A stretch of 64,000 nt of DNA from Cytophaga sp051961495 (GCF_051961495.1 NZ_JBQCDF010000135.1:1-64000); one strand, 5' to 3'. Positions 33,053 through 41,899 are shown, counted from the first letter of the stretch. A program made the numbers and translations. Notes: a model not told the origin generated them from the sequence alone.

Positions 33053-34519
33053 ATGACATTTCAGAGCGGAATATTTAATTCTTACAAGATAGACCCTGCC
33101 CATTTTGATGAGGCATGGACTCCGTCGGGAGATGTTCGAACACATTACAGGCATTTAATGGAAGCCTTTAAACGTCTGGAATACGAAGAATATCTTAAAG
33201 TTGACCAGATTGCAAAAAGTAATTTATTCAACCAGGGTGTTACGTTCAATGTATATTCTGAAAAGGCTGAAGGCGTAGAACGATTGTTTCCTTTTGATCT
33301 TTTTCCCAGAATGATACCTGCTGAAGAATGGCAAACCATTGAACAGGGAATCAAGCAACGCAATAAAGCGATTAATTTATTTCTTTGGGATATTTATCAT
33401 GAGCAAAAAATTCTGAAAGATAAAATCGTACCTAAAGAATTACTTTTCAGTTCGCAGTTCTATAAAAAGGAAATGATAGGTATTGATCCTCCGGGTGGCA
33501 TTTATATACACATTACCGGTACAGATATCATCAAGCACAGTGATGGTAAATACTATGTACTGGAAGATAACCTTCGTTGTCCGTCGGGTGTAAGTTATGT
33601 CTTATCAAACAGGGAGACGATGAAGAAGATTTTTTCCAATCTTTTCAGCAGGTACCATGTAAAGCCGGTGATGCAGTATACAGAGAAGCTTCTTTCAACG
33701 ATCCGCTCTGTGGCCCCCGACCGCATTGATAACCCGATATGTGTTGTACTTACACCGGGTACCTATAACTCCGCTTATTTCGAACATTCTTTTCTTGCCC
33801 ATCAAATGGGTATACAACTGGTGGAAGGCCGTGATTTATTTGTAGAAAAGAATTTTGTTTATATGAAAACGATCCATGGGCCGAAGCGTGTAGATGTGAT
33901 CTACCGCCGTGTAGACGATGACTTTATTGATCCCCTGGTATTTAATCCAAAATCAGTATTGGGCGTTCCGGGTTTAATGGCCGCTTACCAGGCCGGCAAC
34001 GTTAATATCATCAATGCGCCTGGCACAGGTGTGGCCGATGATAAGGCTGTGTATACGTATGTACCAGACATCATTAAATATTACCTGGATGAAGAACCGA
34101 TTCTGAACAACGTACCGACTTATCGGTGCGAACGTCCGGATGAACTGAAGTATGTGCTGGAGAACATGCATAACCTGGTTGTAAAACCGGTAGACGAATC
34201 CGGCGGATATGGTGTATTCATCGGGAACAGAAAAACAAAAGAAGAGATCGAAGAATACAAACAGCTGATTCATGCGAACCCGCGTAAATACATTGCCCAG
34301 CCGATCATGTCACTCTCGGTTTTATCAACATTCATTGAAGAAACCAAAGAGTCTGAACAACGCCACATAGACCTGCGGGCATTTGCGTTGATGGGCAAAG
34401 AAGAAACTTACGTACTGGACGGCGGCCTGACCCGGGTTGCGTTACAGAAAGGTAATCTTATTGTTAACTCTTCGCAGGGCGGAGGATCAAAAGATACGTG
34501 GGTTATAGAAAATTATTAA
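33053..34519 (+). CDS. Circularly permuted ATP-grasp type 2 protein
   Basis: 488 residues of the CP_ATPgrasp_2 family. Recognisable parts: FDEAWTPSGDVRTHYRHLMEAF near the N-terminus, FPFDLFPRMIPAEEW, YYVLEDNLRCPSGVSYVL, and VVKPVDESGGYGVFIGNRK, which is the nucleotide-binding glycine loop, with the C-terminal DLRAFALMGKEETYVLDGGLTRVAL. ATP-grasp enzymes form carboxylate-amine or thiol ligations. The product of this family is unknown. It commonly occurs with alpha-E, transglutaminase-like and Anbu genes, and the next genes confirm this context. Confidence 0.93.
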   Translation: MTFQSGIFNSYKIDPAHFDEAWTPSGDVRTHYRHLMEAFKRLEYEEYLKVDQIAKSNLFNQGVTFNVYSEKAEGVERLFPFDLFPRMIPAEEWQTIEQGIKQRNKAINLFLWDIYHEQKILKDKIVPKELLFSSQFYKKEMIGIDPPGGIYIHITGTDIIKHSDGKYYVLEDNLRCPSGVSYVLSNRETMKKIFSNLFSRYHVKPVMQYTEKLLSTIRSVAPDRIDNPICVVLTPGTYNSAYFEHSFLAHQMGIQLVEGRDLFVEKNFVYMKTIHGPKRVDVIYRRVDDDFIDPLVFNPKSVLGVPGLMAAYQAGNVNIINAPGTGVADDKAVYTYVPDIIKYYLDEEPILNNVPTYRCERPDELKYVLENMHNLVVKPVDESGGYGVFIGNRKTKEEIEEYKQLIHANPRKYIAQPIMSLSVLSTFIEETKESEQRHIDLRAFALMGKEETYVLDGGLTRVALQKGNLIVNSSQGGGSKDTWVIENY

Positions 34520-34531
34520 ATTGAATTGAGT

Positions 34532-35479
34532 ATGTTATCGAGAATCGCAGGAAATCTGTTCTGGATGGGTCGTTACCTTGAGCGGACAGAACATATCAGC
34601 CGATATGCGCAGACACATTATTTCTTCAGCATTGATGCACCGAAGTCAGTAGAAAAAGATCACATACTTGAATCTGTTCTGAATATGGCCGGATCCTATG
34701 TAGAATATCTTGATGGCCATGGCAAGATGGAAACGCTTGAAGTAGCCCATTTTATTGGCCTGAATGAGTTTAACGCAGGGTCAATCAAACACTCTGTCAT
34801 GAAAGCGCGCGAAAATGCCAGAGGTGCGAAAGATTCTATATCCAGTGAATTGTGGCAATCTGTAAATACCTATTACCACTATGTGAACTCCATGGATAAG
34901 GCAACCTTCGCACAGATCGGTATTTATGAATTTTCTAAAAAGGTTTTGGAAGACATCTCTGTAATCAAAGCTAATATTGATAATTCATTGCTGCATGATG
35001 AAGTTTGGTCCATCATTCATCTGGGTCAGCACATTGAGCGCGCCACACAGGTGATCCGCATGATCGTTACCAAGATCAATGATATCAACCGTATTCCTAA
35101 AAAGGAATACTACAACATGCTTGAACTTTTTGAAAATATAAATTTATTGAAAAGTACACAGGCATATGATATGTGCAAGATCTATTACCGGGAAGTACCG
35201 AGTATAAGCCATAGCCTTGAGTTTCTAACGTTGAACAGAAACTTCCCGAATTCCATCGTATACAATTTACGTCATATAGAAAATTGTCTGATGCGTATCA
35301 CAAATGTATCGCGGCACCAGACAGACTCACTGGAGTTTTATGCAAGTAAACTGCTGGCCATGATACAATATACCTCTCTGCAGGAAATCGAGAAAGAGCC
35401 ACTGGCGTTTTATCATGATCTGCTGAACAGGGTGGCCAAACTTGCTGATATGCTGGAGAAGAAATATCTCCAGTATTGA
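34532..35479 (+). CDS. Alpha-E domain protein
   Basis: An all-helical protein of 315 residues starting at the ATG at 34532 (MLSRIAGNLFWMGRYLERTEHISRYAQTHYF), the standard alpha-E opening. A TTG six bases upstream is possible but unlikely. DEVWSIIHLGQHIERATQVIRMI is a second helical landmark with the conserved Glu-Arg pair. Alpha-E proteins have no assigned activity and are nearly always found beside the circularly permuted ATP-grasp and transglutaminase-like genes, and with Anbu. Twelve bases separate it from the ATP-grasp stop. Confidence 0.92.
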   Translation: MLSRIAGNLFWMGRYLERTEHISRYAQTHYFFSIDAPKSVEKDHILESVLNMAGSYVEYLDGHGKMETLEVAHFIGLNEFNAGSIKHSVMKARENARGAKDSISSELWQSVNTYYHYVNSMDKATFAQIGIYEFSKKVLEDISVIKANIDNSLLHDEVWSIIHLGQHIERATQVIRMIVTKINDINRIPKKEYYNMLELFENINLLKSTQAYDMCKIYYREVPSISHSLEFLTLNRNFPNSIVYNLRHIENCLMRITNVSRHQTDSLEFYASKLLAMIQYTSLQEIEKEPLAFYHDLLNRVAKLADMLEKKYLQY

Positions 35480-35569
35480 TACAATATCCGTAAGCAGGGT
35501 TCCGGAAAGTATTTTAGCTCTGATAAAATACGTATATTTCGACTCGAATTTCTATAATGCAAATTAAAT

Positions 35570-36295
35570 ATGACGTATTGTTTAGGCGTAAAATTAAAAG
35601 ATGGCTTAGTTGCCATCGCCGACACACGAATTACCTCAGGTACCGATACTACAACAGCAAAGAAATTGTTCGTACACCAAAACGAGCAAGGCTGTTTATT
35701 TTTAATGACAAGCGGCTTACGTTCTGTACGCGATAAAGCAGTTACGTATTTTAATGAAGTTCTTAAAGATGAACATGTTGTTTACAACCAGCTGTATGAA
35801 GCAGTAAATGCTTTTGGTATGCAGCTGCGTAAAGTCGCAGAAGAGGACCGGGCTGCATTAAACATGGCCGGCTTTGCATTCAACCTGCATACAATTGTAG
35901 GCGGCCAATTAAAACATGATTCCGAACCGAAATTATTTTTATTATATCCGGAAGGAAACTGGATTGAAATGACCCAGACTTCACCATTTATGATCATCGG
36001 TAACAGCGGCTACGGCAAGCCTATTCTAAACAGAACCGTTAAATATGAATCTACTTTACAGGAGGTATTGAAAGCTGGATTCTTATCTTTTGACTCAACC
36101 CGTGTTTCAGCAAACGACGTTGATTTTCCGCTGGATGTAGTTGTATATAATAGCGGTTCTTTCAAAATGATTGAACATCGGTTTGAGAAAAAAGACATGG
36201 AAATTATTTCGAGCACCTGGGATACACAATTGAAAAAAGCATTGGATAGCGTACCAGAAGATTGGATGAATGTCGTTTTTGATGGTAAAAAATAA
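35570..36295 (+). CDS. Anbu, proteasome-like ancestral beta-subunit peptidase
   Basis: 241 residues of the Ntn-hydrolase fold. The first codons, Met then Thr2 (MTYCLGVKLKDGLVAIADTRITSG), give a catalytic Thr once Met is removed, with the conserved Asp in IADTR and the basic residue in KKLFVHQ. This is the Anbu/BPH class, bacterial proteasome homologues that form rings without the usual HslU-like regulator. It follows the alpha-E gene by 90 bases. The known partners are ATP-grasp, alpha-E and a transglutaminase-like protein, of which the first two are here. The function of the group is unresolved, with a peptide-modification-and-degradation link suggested in the literature as I recall it. Confidence 0.93.
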   Translation: MTYCLGVKLKDGLVAIADTRITSGTDTTTAKKLFVHQNEQGCLFLMTSGLRSVRDKAVTYFNEVLKDEHVVYNQLYEAVNAFGMQLRKVAEEDRAALNMAGFAFNLHTIVGGQLKHDSEPKLFLLYPEGNWIEMTQTSPFMIIGNSGYGKPILNRTVKYESTLQEVLKAGFLSFDSTRVSANDVDFPLDVVVYNSGSFKMIEHRFEKKDMEIISSTWDTQLKKALDSVPEDWMNVVFDGKK

Positions 36296-36397
36296 GATAA
36301 AAATTTAAAGCCTTTCTTTATTATCTGAGAATATTTCCTAACTTTATTAAATACTATAACTATAACCATTATACTTTTAAATTAACCAACAACTATT

Positions 36398-37315
36398 ATG
36401 GCACAAGAAGAAACAAAAAAGAACAATAATCTGATTTTTATCATTATCATCCTGGCGTTGTTAGGGGTGATCGGATACTTATTGTTCAATAACAATCAGA
36501 AGTCTGAGAAAATTGTTGAGCAGGAAAAAGAAATCGTATTGACAAACGATTCTTTAAAAATGAAAGTTGAAGAACTTGAAGGCTTACAATTACAGTACCA
36601 CAGCTTACAGGCTCAGGCTGCTCAGTTAGGTCAGTCAAACGATTCATTGAATGCTAAAATTGCTGAATTGGATAATGCCATTGCAAACCTGAAAAAAGGA
36701 AATGCTGTTAACATCAACAAATTGAATGCACAGATCGCTTCTTACAAAAAGGATCTGGAAGAGAAAGAAGCAGAGATTATCAAACTGCGTGAAGAAAACA
36801 AGAACTTAAGCTCTTCTATTGATACATTGAAACAGGATAAAGCAGTAATGAATGATTCAATCAACAACCTTCGTTCTGTACGTTCTGATCTTCAGCAGAA
36901 ATATGAACTGGCTTCAATCCTGAAAGCTGAGAACATCAAAGTTACCGTGATCAATGCTAAAGCAAAAGAATTGACAAGTGATGAATACAAAGCAAAAACG
37001 ATTGATAAAATCAAGCTTACATTCAACCTTGCTGATAACAAAGTGGCTCCTAAAAATACGAAGACTCTTTACCTTCAGGTAATCGAACCAAGTGGTGCTC
37101 CGTTGTTCGATAGCTCATTAGGTGGTGGTTTCTTCAAAACTTCTGAAGGAAAAGAAATTCCTTACACTGAAAAACAAAACATCGATTTCAACAATACAAA
37201 CCAGTCAGTTACATTTGTGTATGCTAAAGGATCTGAATACAAGATTGGTACATATACATTAAAAATCTGGCAGGATGGCAACCTGATCGGTACAACGACA
37301 TTGGTTGTTAAGTAA
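36398..37315 (+). CDS. Membrane-anchored coiled-coil protein
   Basis: 305 residues. A cytoplasmic N-terminus of about 13 charged residues (MAQEETKKNNN), one transmembrane helix (LIFIIIILALLGVIGYLLF), then a long heptad-rich coiled coil from about 40 to 170 (EKIVEQEKEIVLTNDSLKMKVEELEG, KKDLEEKEAEIIKLREENKNLSSSIDTLKQDKAVMN). A beta-rich C-terminal domain of about 120 residues (KIKLTFNLADNKVAPKNTKTLYLQVIEPSGAPLF) has an Ig-like look. This design is common for Bacteroidota envelope proteins. It follows Anbu by 102 bases in the same direction, so it could be a substrate, partner or neighbour only. A strong terminator follows. Confidence 0.8.
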   Translation: MAQEETKKNNNLIFIIIILALLGVIGYLLFNNNQKSEKIVEQEKEIVLTNDSLKMKVEELEGLQLQYHSLQAQAAQLGQSNDSLNAKIAELDNAIANLKKGNAVNINKLNAQIASYKKDLEEKEAEIIKLREENKNLSSSIDTLKQDKAVMNDSINNLRSVRSDLQQKYELASILKAENIKVTVINAKAKELTSDEYKAKTIDKIKLTFNLADNKVAPKNTKTLYLQVIEPSGAPLFDSSLGGGFFKTSEGKEIPYTEKQNIDFNNTNQSVTFVYAKGSEYKIGTYTLKIWQDGNLIGTTTLVVK

Positions 37316-37324
37316 TCAGAAGCT

Positions 37325-37356
37325 GAATGCGAAATGCTTAAAGCCTAAGGCTTAAT
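37325..37356 (-). repeat. Repeat family A, copy 5
   Basis: GAATGCGAAATGCTTAAAGC then CTAAGGCTTA. Contains the same elements as the four copies at 11.9-13.1 kb, 24 kb upstream, which shows the family is dispersed. Confidence 0.65.
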
Positions 37357-37358
37357 AT

Positions 37359-37398
37359 AAAAGAGTCCTGTTGATTCATTTCAGCGGGACTCTTTTTT
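37359..37398 (+). terminator. Strong terminator after the coiled-coil gene
   Basis: A stem of up to 16-18 bp with two wobble pairs, 37359-37374 (AAAAGAGTCCTGTTGA) with 37381-37396, loop TTCATT, then TT. It follows a family A repeat (37325-37355). Confidence 0.9.
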
Positions 37399-37455
37399 AT
37401 ACATACCTGGACACGATTAAATGATTTCAGGAAAACAGGATTTCGATTTGTAGAA

Positions 37456-37499
37456 ATGGCAGGAAGTTGAACAGTAAGAAGTAACGCTACTCCTGCCAT
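37456..37499. repeat. Inverted repeat ATGGCAGGA
   Basis: ATGGCAGGA (37456-37464) and TCCTGCCAT (37491-37499) are perfect 9-bp arms with a 26-nt loop, in the gap between two terminators. Confidence 0.5.
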
Positions 37500-37533
37500 A
37501 GTTGTACCTTTTCGGCCAACCACCCAATGAATA

Positions 37534-37579
37534 ATAATAAAAAAACCCGAAGAGATATCTCTTTGGGTTTTTTTATTAT
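37534..37579. terminator. Bidirectional terminator, 23-bp near-perfect palindrome
   Basis: The arms meet at 37556/37557 (AGAGAT ATCTCT) with one G-T pair and have A-runs on the left and T-runs on the right, so it works in both directions. It lies after the convergent ABC-F gene. Confidence 0.9.
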
Positions 37580-37594
37580 AGGTAATTTCTTTAG

Positions 37595-37652
37595 TCTCTG
37601 TACTCTATACTCCGTACTTTATACTTGTACTCTCCGTACTCTATACTCTCGT
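37595..37652. repeat. Repeat family B, copy 3, tandem array
   Basis: Five or more 10-12 base units of the TACTCTATACTCCGTACTTT type in a row (37595-37652), next to the 3' end of the ABC-F gene. Confidence 0.7.
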
Positions 37653-37684
37653 CTGGAAACCAGTAACTAGAACCTGGCAACTAA

Positions 37685-39301
37685 TCAATACACCGCCAGC
37701 TTCTGAGTTTTTACTTTTTCATCTTCCAGATATTCTTCATACGTCATGGTCTTGTCAAGGAAGCCGTTTGGTCCTAATTCAATGATGCGGTTGGCTATGG
37801 TATTGATAAATTGATAATCGTGTGAATAGAACAACATGGTACCTTTGAATTCCATCAGCGCATTGTTCAATGCCGTGATCGATTCAAGATCCAGGTGGTT
37901 GGTCGGATCGTCCATGATCAGTACGTTTGAAGCTTCCATCATCATTTTGGAAAGCATGCAGCGCACTTTCTCTCCTCCTGAAAGGACCGTACACTTTTTA
38001 AGCGATTCTTCACCTGTAAACAACATACGGCCAAGGAAACCACGGATATAGCTTTCGTCTTTATCTTTGGAATATTGTCTTAACCAATCTACCAGGTTTA
38101 AATTTCCATCTGAAAAGAATTCAGAGTTATCTCTCGGGAAATATGATTGTGAAGTGGTAACACCCCATTTGAACGTACCTGTATCCGGTTGTTCAATACC
38201 CATCAGCACATCAAACAATGCCGAGATAGATAACGGTTCTTTGCTTAATACAGAAACTTTATCATTTTTATGTATGGTGAAGGTAAGATCCCTGAAAAGG
38301 TAATTGCCATCGGGTCCTTTTTTGCTCAGGCCTTCAACGGTTAACAGTTGGTCGCCGGCTTCGCGCTCAGAGCGGAACTGAATACCCGGGTACTTTCTGC
38401 TGGATGCCTGTATCTCATCAATAACCAATTTCTCCAGTAATTTTTTACGTGAAGTCGCCTGCTTGGATTTAGAAGCATTGGCAGAGAAACGTTCAACGAA
38501 ATCCTGTAATTCTTTACGTTTTTCTTCAACCTTTTTATTCTGATCAGCTTTTTGCTTAGCAGCCAATTGAGAAGACTCGTACCAGAAGGTATAGTTACCG
38601 GTATATAATTTAATTTTTGCGTAGTCAATATCTGCTACGTGTGTACAAACCGTATCCAGGAAGTGACGGTCGTGGGAGATTACAATTACGGTGTTTTTAA
38701 AATCTGCCAGGAAGTTTTCAAGCCACAATACAGAGTCTACATCCAGGTCGTTGGTAGGTTCATCCAGTAATAATACATCGGGGTTACCGAAGATCGCCTG
38801 TGCAAGCAATACACGTACTTTGATTTTACCATCCACATCTTTCATGAGCGTGTAATGGTTCTCTTCTTTCACGCCCAAACCGCTCAGCAATTCTGCTGCT
38901 TCCGCTTCTGCGTTCCAGCCGTTCAGATCGGCAAATTCAGATTCCAGCTCAGAAGCCTTAATACCATCTTCTTCGGAAAAATCAGGATTTGCGTAAATCG
39001 CCTCACGCTCTTTCATGATCTGGTACAGACGCTTGTGGCCCATCATCACTGTTTCCAGGATCGGGAATTCATCGAACTCGTAGTGGTTCTGTTTTAATAT
39101 CGCCATACGTTCTCCCGGCGACATCTCAACCTTACCCGTAGTAGGATCGATTTCACCTGAAAGAATTTTTAAGAACGTTGATTTTCCGGCACCATTCGCA
39201 CCAATTAAACCATAGCAATTGCCTGAGGCAAAGCGGATGGAAACTTCTTCGAAAAGAGTTCTCTTGCCGTATTTAAGAGAGATATTAGAACAACTAAGCA
39301 T
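37685..39301 (-). CDS. ABC-F ATPase with one degenerate composite site
   Basis: 538 residues with two ABC domains and no transmembrane part, the ABC-F layout of ribosome-associated translation factors. NBD1 has an intact Walker A (GANGAGKS, 34-41) and Walker B (LLLDEP, 177-182), but its signature reads DVDGK (155-159), not LSGG. NBD2 keeps the signature LSGGE (440-444) but has lost Walker A (LSKEPLSIS, 352-360) and has DD in Walker B (LIMDDP, 461-466). As ATP sites are composite, NBD1 Walker A plus NBD2 LSGGE leaves one canonical site, and the other is degenerate. The charged linker (240-300, KQKADQNKKVEEKRKEL) contacts tRNA in relatives. I believe this pattern is lineage-typical of Bacteroidota. 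Confidence 0.93.
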   Translation of the reverse strand: MLSCSNISLKYGKRTLFEEVSIRFASGNCYGLIGANGAGKSTFLKILSGEIDPTTGKVEMSPGERMAILKQNHYEFDEFPILETVMMGHKRLYQIMKEREAIYANPDFSEEDGIKASELESEFADLNGWNAEAEAAELLSGLGVKEENHYTLMKDVDGKIKVRVLLAQAIFGNPDVLLLDEPTNDLDVDSVLWLENFLADFKNTVIVISHDRHFLDTVCTHVADIDYAKIKLYTGNYTFWYESSQLAAKQKADQNKKVEEKRKELQDFVERFSANASKSKQATSRKKLLEKLVIDEIQASSRKYPGIQFRSEREAGDQLLTVEGLSKKGPDGNYLFRDLTFTIHKNDKVSVLSKEPLSISALFDVLMGIEQPDTGTFKWGVTTSQSYFPRDNSEFFSDGNLNLVDWLRQYSKDKDESYIRGFLGRMLFTGEESLKKCTVLSGGEKVRCMLSKMMMEASNVLIMDDPTNHLDLESITALNNALMEFKGTMLFYSHDYQFINTIANRIIELGPNGFLDKTMTYEEYLEDEKVKTQKLAVY

Positions 39302-39424
39302 GTGGATTCATTTATTGAGGTACAAAGGTACAAAAAAGCCAACAATCAAGTAAGCAGAACCTTAAAAAATGAATAATCCCTGAAACTGGCCTCCCCATGC
39401 TCTCTCCTTGTATTCAGGTCTTTA

Positions 39425-40333
39425 CTATTGATTATGAATGAATGCTGTAAATATGATCCCATAAATTTTATACCGCAGCTTTTTAGGCAACACAATAAAA
39501 ATATTGTAATGATCTAACAGGTGCAGCCAGAAGGGATATTTAAAAATGGTATAAACCAGCTTTTGCAGTAGGCTGTTTTTATGATTCAGGATAGGATCAT
39601 TTTCATACAAGTCTGGTTTTAACTGCGCGGCATACTTTCTGTTCTTCAGATAGGAACGGGATCGTGCGGCATATTTCTGAAAAGTAAACGGATCTTTGTG
39701 TACACTCTCGGCATCATGGAGGTAATAAATCTTTGTGCCGTGCTGCTTTACGCGCAGCGCAAAATCATAATCTTCAATATCCTTTAATAGTTCATCAAAA
39801 CCATTCAGTGTATCAAAGTCTGATCGGGCTATGGAAAAATTTGCCGCAGATAAAATGGCCCACTCCGCGGGAAGGGCTTGCTGTTTGTAGGGTTCCAGGC
39901 TTTGGTTCCAGTTCTTATTCAGAAAATCTTTATACTGCACAATCTCTTTGTCACCCACAAGGGCAGGCTCAATGATCTTGCCCATGGCAATGCACGAAGA
40001 GTGTTGTTGGTGAAATTGTATATGCTTCTCTATACATACAGGATCAAGAAGCATGTCGTCATCAAAAAAAATCAACAGGGGTGTTTTTGCTTCGCGTGCT
40101 CCGGTATTACGGGCTCCGGCCCGACCCTTGTTTGTTTGCTCAATAAGCCGGAGCTCATTCAGCTTCCACCCAAACGATTGAATGTACTGCAGACTTCCAT
40201 CCGTAGAACCATCAATCACAATAATGATTTCAAAGGCGGAGACCGTTTGTTTTTCCAGCGATTTCAATAACTGTATTACTTTATCTTTACCATTAAAGGT
40301 GGGAATGATAACAGAAGCAAGTACATGTGTCAT
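39425..40333 (-). CDS. Family 2 glycosyltransferase
   Basis: 302 residues of the GT-A fold. The opening VIIPTFNGKDKVIQLLKSLEKQ is the nucleotide-binding start, IVIDGSTDGS the first acidic site, and IFFDDDMLLDP the DxD metal motif. NGFDELLKDIEDYDFALRV is the GFDE/ED acceptor-side motif. It probably adds a sugar to a polysaccharide or lipid in the envelope. Product unknown. ATG at 40333, separated from the ABC-F start by 123 bases on the same strand. Confidence 0.92.
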   Translation of the reverse strand: MTHVLASVIIPTFNGKDKVIQLLKSLEKQTVSAFEIIIVIDGSTDGSLQYIQSFGWKLNELRLIEQTNKGRAGARNTGAREAKTPLLIFFDDDMLLDPVCIEKHIQFHQQHSSCIAMGKIIEPALVGDKEIVQYKDFLNKNWNQSLEPYKQQALPAEWAILSAANFSIARSDFDTLNGFDELLKDIEDYDFALRVKQHGTKIYYLHDAESVHKDPFTFQKYAARSRSYLKNRKYAAQLKPDLYENDPILNHKNSLLQKLVYTIFKYPFWLHLLDHYNIFIVLPKKLRYKIYGIIFTAFIHNQ

Positions 40334-40485
40334 GAGAAAACCAGTAACATATTGATTTGCAAATACACAAAAAATAAATACTGAAACAAATTAATTCAAT
40401 AAACTATATAAGTGCTTTTTTCAATTTGAGTTTGTCTGTGCATTGACGTACCTTGTACAATCATTTACAGAGAGAAATAACCGCC

Positions 40486-41832
40486 TTGAAAAAGTTTCTA
40501 AAATGGATGTTGGGTATTGTGATTGCCTTGTGTGTATTGGCGCTTTGTGTCTTTACAACGGTTGACCGCACACCTTATAAGGAAATGCCTTACTATACTT
40601 CCATGATGCAGCAAATAGATTCGTTCCATGTTTCAGCGGAAGAAAAAAAAGGAGATTCGCTGAAAGCGGCATGGTCGAGGGTTGCATTAACACCGGCATC
40701 TTTTCCGCATCCGCTGGCAGGTTATGGCCTGCGCAAACCGGCCGTCTCTGTTAAGGATACCACCTATGTACGTACATTCGTTTTTGACAATCGCAAAACA
40801 CGTGTTGCCTATATCTGTCTTGATCTGTTAATTTTTCCACCGGATCTTAAAGATCAGGTGAGAGAACAACTGGAAAAAAAATATGCTCTGCATGTTTTCT
40901 TAACAGCTACACACACGCACAGCGCACCGGGCGGCTGGGAGCCCAAACTCGCAGGCAAAGTTCTTGCAGGTTCTTATTCGGAAGAGTATGTAGCAGTACT
41001 TTTTAATGCCATTGAAAAATCAATTGCTCAGGCATTGCCCAATCTGCAGCCGGTAGAACAGGCCTACATCCGCATATCGGCGCCTGAAGCGGTACACAAC
41101 AGACTTAAAGGACCGACTGGTCCGGAAGATCCTTTTATTCGTGGTTTGAAATTCCGCAATGCACGTGGTGAAGAAGCTTGTCTGTTTACGTTTGCGGCAC
41201 ATGCCAATTGCCTGGAATCGGATATTGATTATATCTCAGGTGATTACCCGGCAAGGATTTCAAAAATACTGGAGAAAAAGGGATGGGCTTCTTTTGTTAG
41301 TTATGCAGCGGGCGCGGTAGGCAGCCATGGCCCTGCGTTTGCTGAAGTGAATAATGGTGAGAAAGAAGCCGATAGCATGGCGGTTGTACTTTCGGAAAAA
41401 CTGGCGCATGCAACGATTACCTATACAGCAGCAAATAATTTGTATTACCATCGTTTTCCCTTGTACCTGCGGGAACCGCACCTGCGTCTTGAAAAAAATA
41501 TTCGTATCCGGCCATGGGTTTTCAGAGCATTGATTGGTGCTGACCAGCCCGATATACAATTGCTGCAATTAGGTGAAACGATCATCCTGGGCATGCCCTG
41601 TGATTATTCGGGCGAGCTGATGCCCCCGCTTGAACAGCTGTGTGAAAAGCAACACATGAATTTTATGCTGAGTGGTTTTAACGGCGGCTATATAGGTTAC
41701 ATTACAGATGACGCCTGTTACGACTGGCCGCGCGGCGAAACCATGGATATGAACTGGCATGGTCCGTATAATGCGGCTTATCTTACGGAAGTGAATACGG
41801 CTATTTTAAAGAAGGTGGTTCATAGCCGGTAA
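40486..41832 (+). CDS. Neutral/alkaline ceramidase-like protein, N-terminal domain only
   Basis: I choose the TTG at 40486 (LKKFLKWMLGIVIALCVLALCV), which gives a standard signal anchor. A TTG 33 bases upstream and an ATG at 40504 are alternatives. About 448 residues. The body matches the N-terminal catalytic domain of neutral ceramidase: FPHPLAGYGLRKPAVSVKD, TATHTHSAPGGWEP with the paired zinc histidines, FTFAAHANCLESD with a third His, and the late motif GETIILGMPCDYSGEL. The usual C-terminal immunoglobulin-like domain is absent, making it shorter than the about 650-residue enzyme. Bacteroidota make sphingolipids, so a lipid substrate is plausible, though distant homologues act on other amides. 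Confidence 0.82.
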   Translation: MKKFLKWMLGIVIALCVLALCVFTTVDRTPYKEMPYYTSMMQQIDSFHVSAEEKKGDSLKAAWSRVALTPASFPHPLAGYGLRKPAVSVKDTTYVRTFVFDNRKTRVAYICLDLLIFPPDLKDQVREQLEKKYALHVFLTATHTHSAPGGWEPKLAGKVLAGSYSEEYVAVLFNAIEKSIAQALPNLQPVEQAYIRISAPEAVHNRLKGPTGPEDPFIRGLKFRNARGEEACLFTFAAHANCLESDIDYISGDYPARISKILEKKGWASFVSYAAGAVGSHGPAFAEVNNGEKEADSMAVVLSEKLAHATITYTAANNLYYHRFPLYLREPHLRLEKNIRIRPWVFRALIGADQPDIQLLQLGETIILGMPCDYSGELMPPLEQLCEKQHMNFMLSGFNGGYIGYITDDACYDWPRGETMDMNWHGPYNAAYLTEVNTAILKKVVHSR

Positions 41833-41876
41833 TTTTTCCGGGCCCCGGTGAGAGTGACGACCGAACTTCTTTCCGC

Positions 41877-41899
41877 GGTCTGTGTGCCACAGACCACGG
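41877..41899 (+). repeat. Dispersed hairpin repeat GGTCTGTG, copy 2
   Basis: GGTCTGTG (41877-41884) with CACAGACC (41888-41895), a TGC loop and outer CCG/CGG pairing, followed by an eight-base T-run about ten bases later. It may terminate the ceramidase-like transcript. Its core is shared with 6234-6256. Confidence 0.6.

Noticed and set aside
37338..37523. 61-residue frame in the gap before the ABC-F gene
   Set aside because: It runs across a terminator and inverted repeats, and no protein features are visible.
37595..37652. Possible CRISPR-like array
   Set aside because: The units are only 10-12 bases with no unique spacers of constant length, and no cas gene is in the window. It is a simple tandem repeat.
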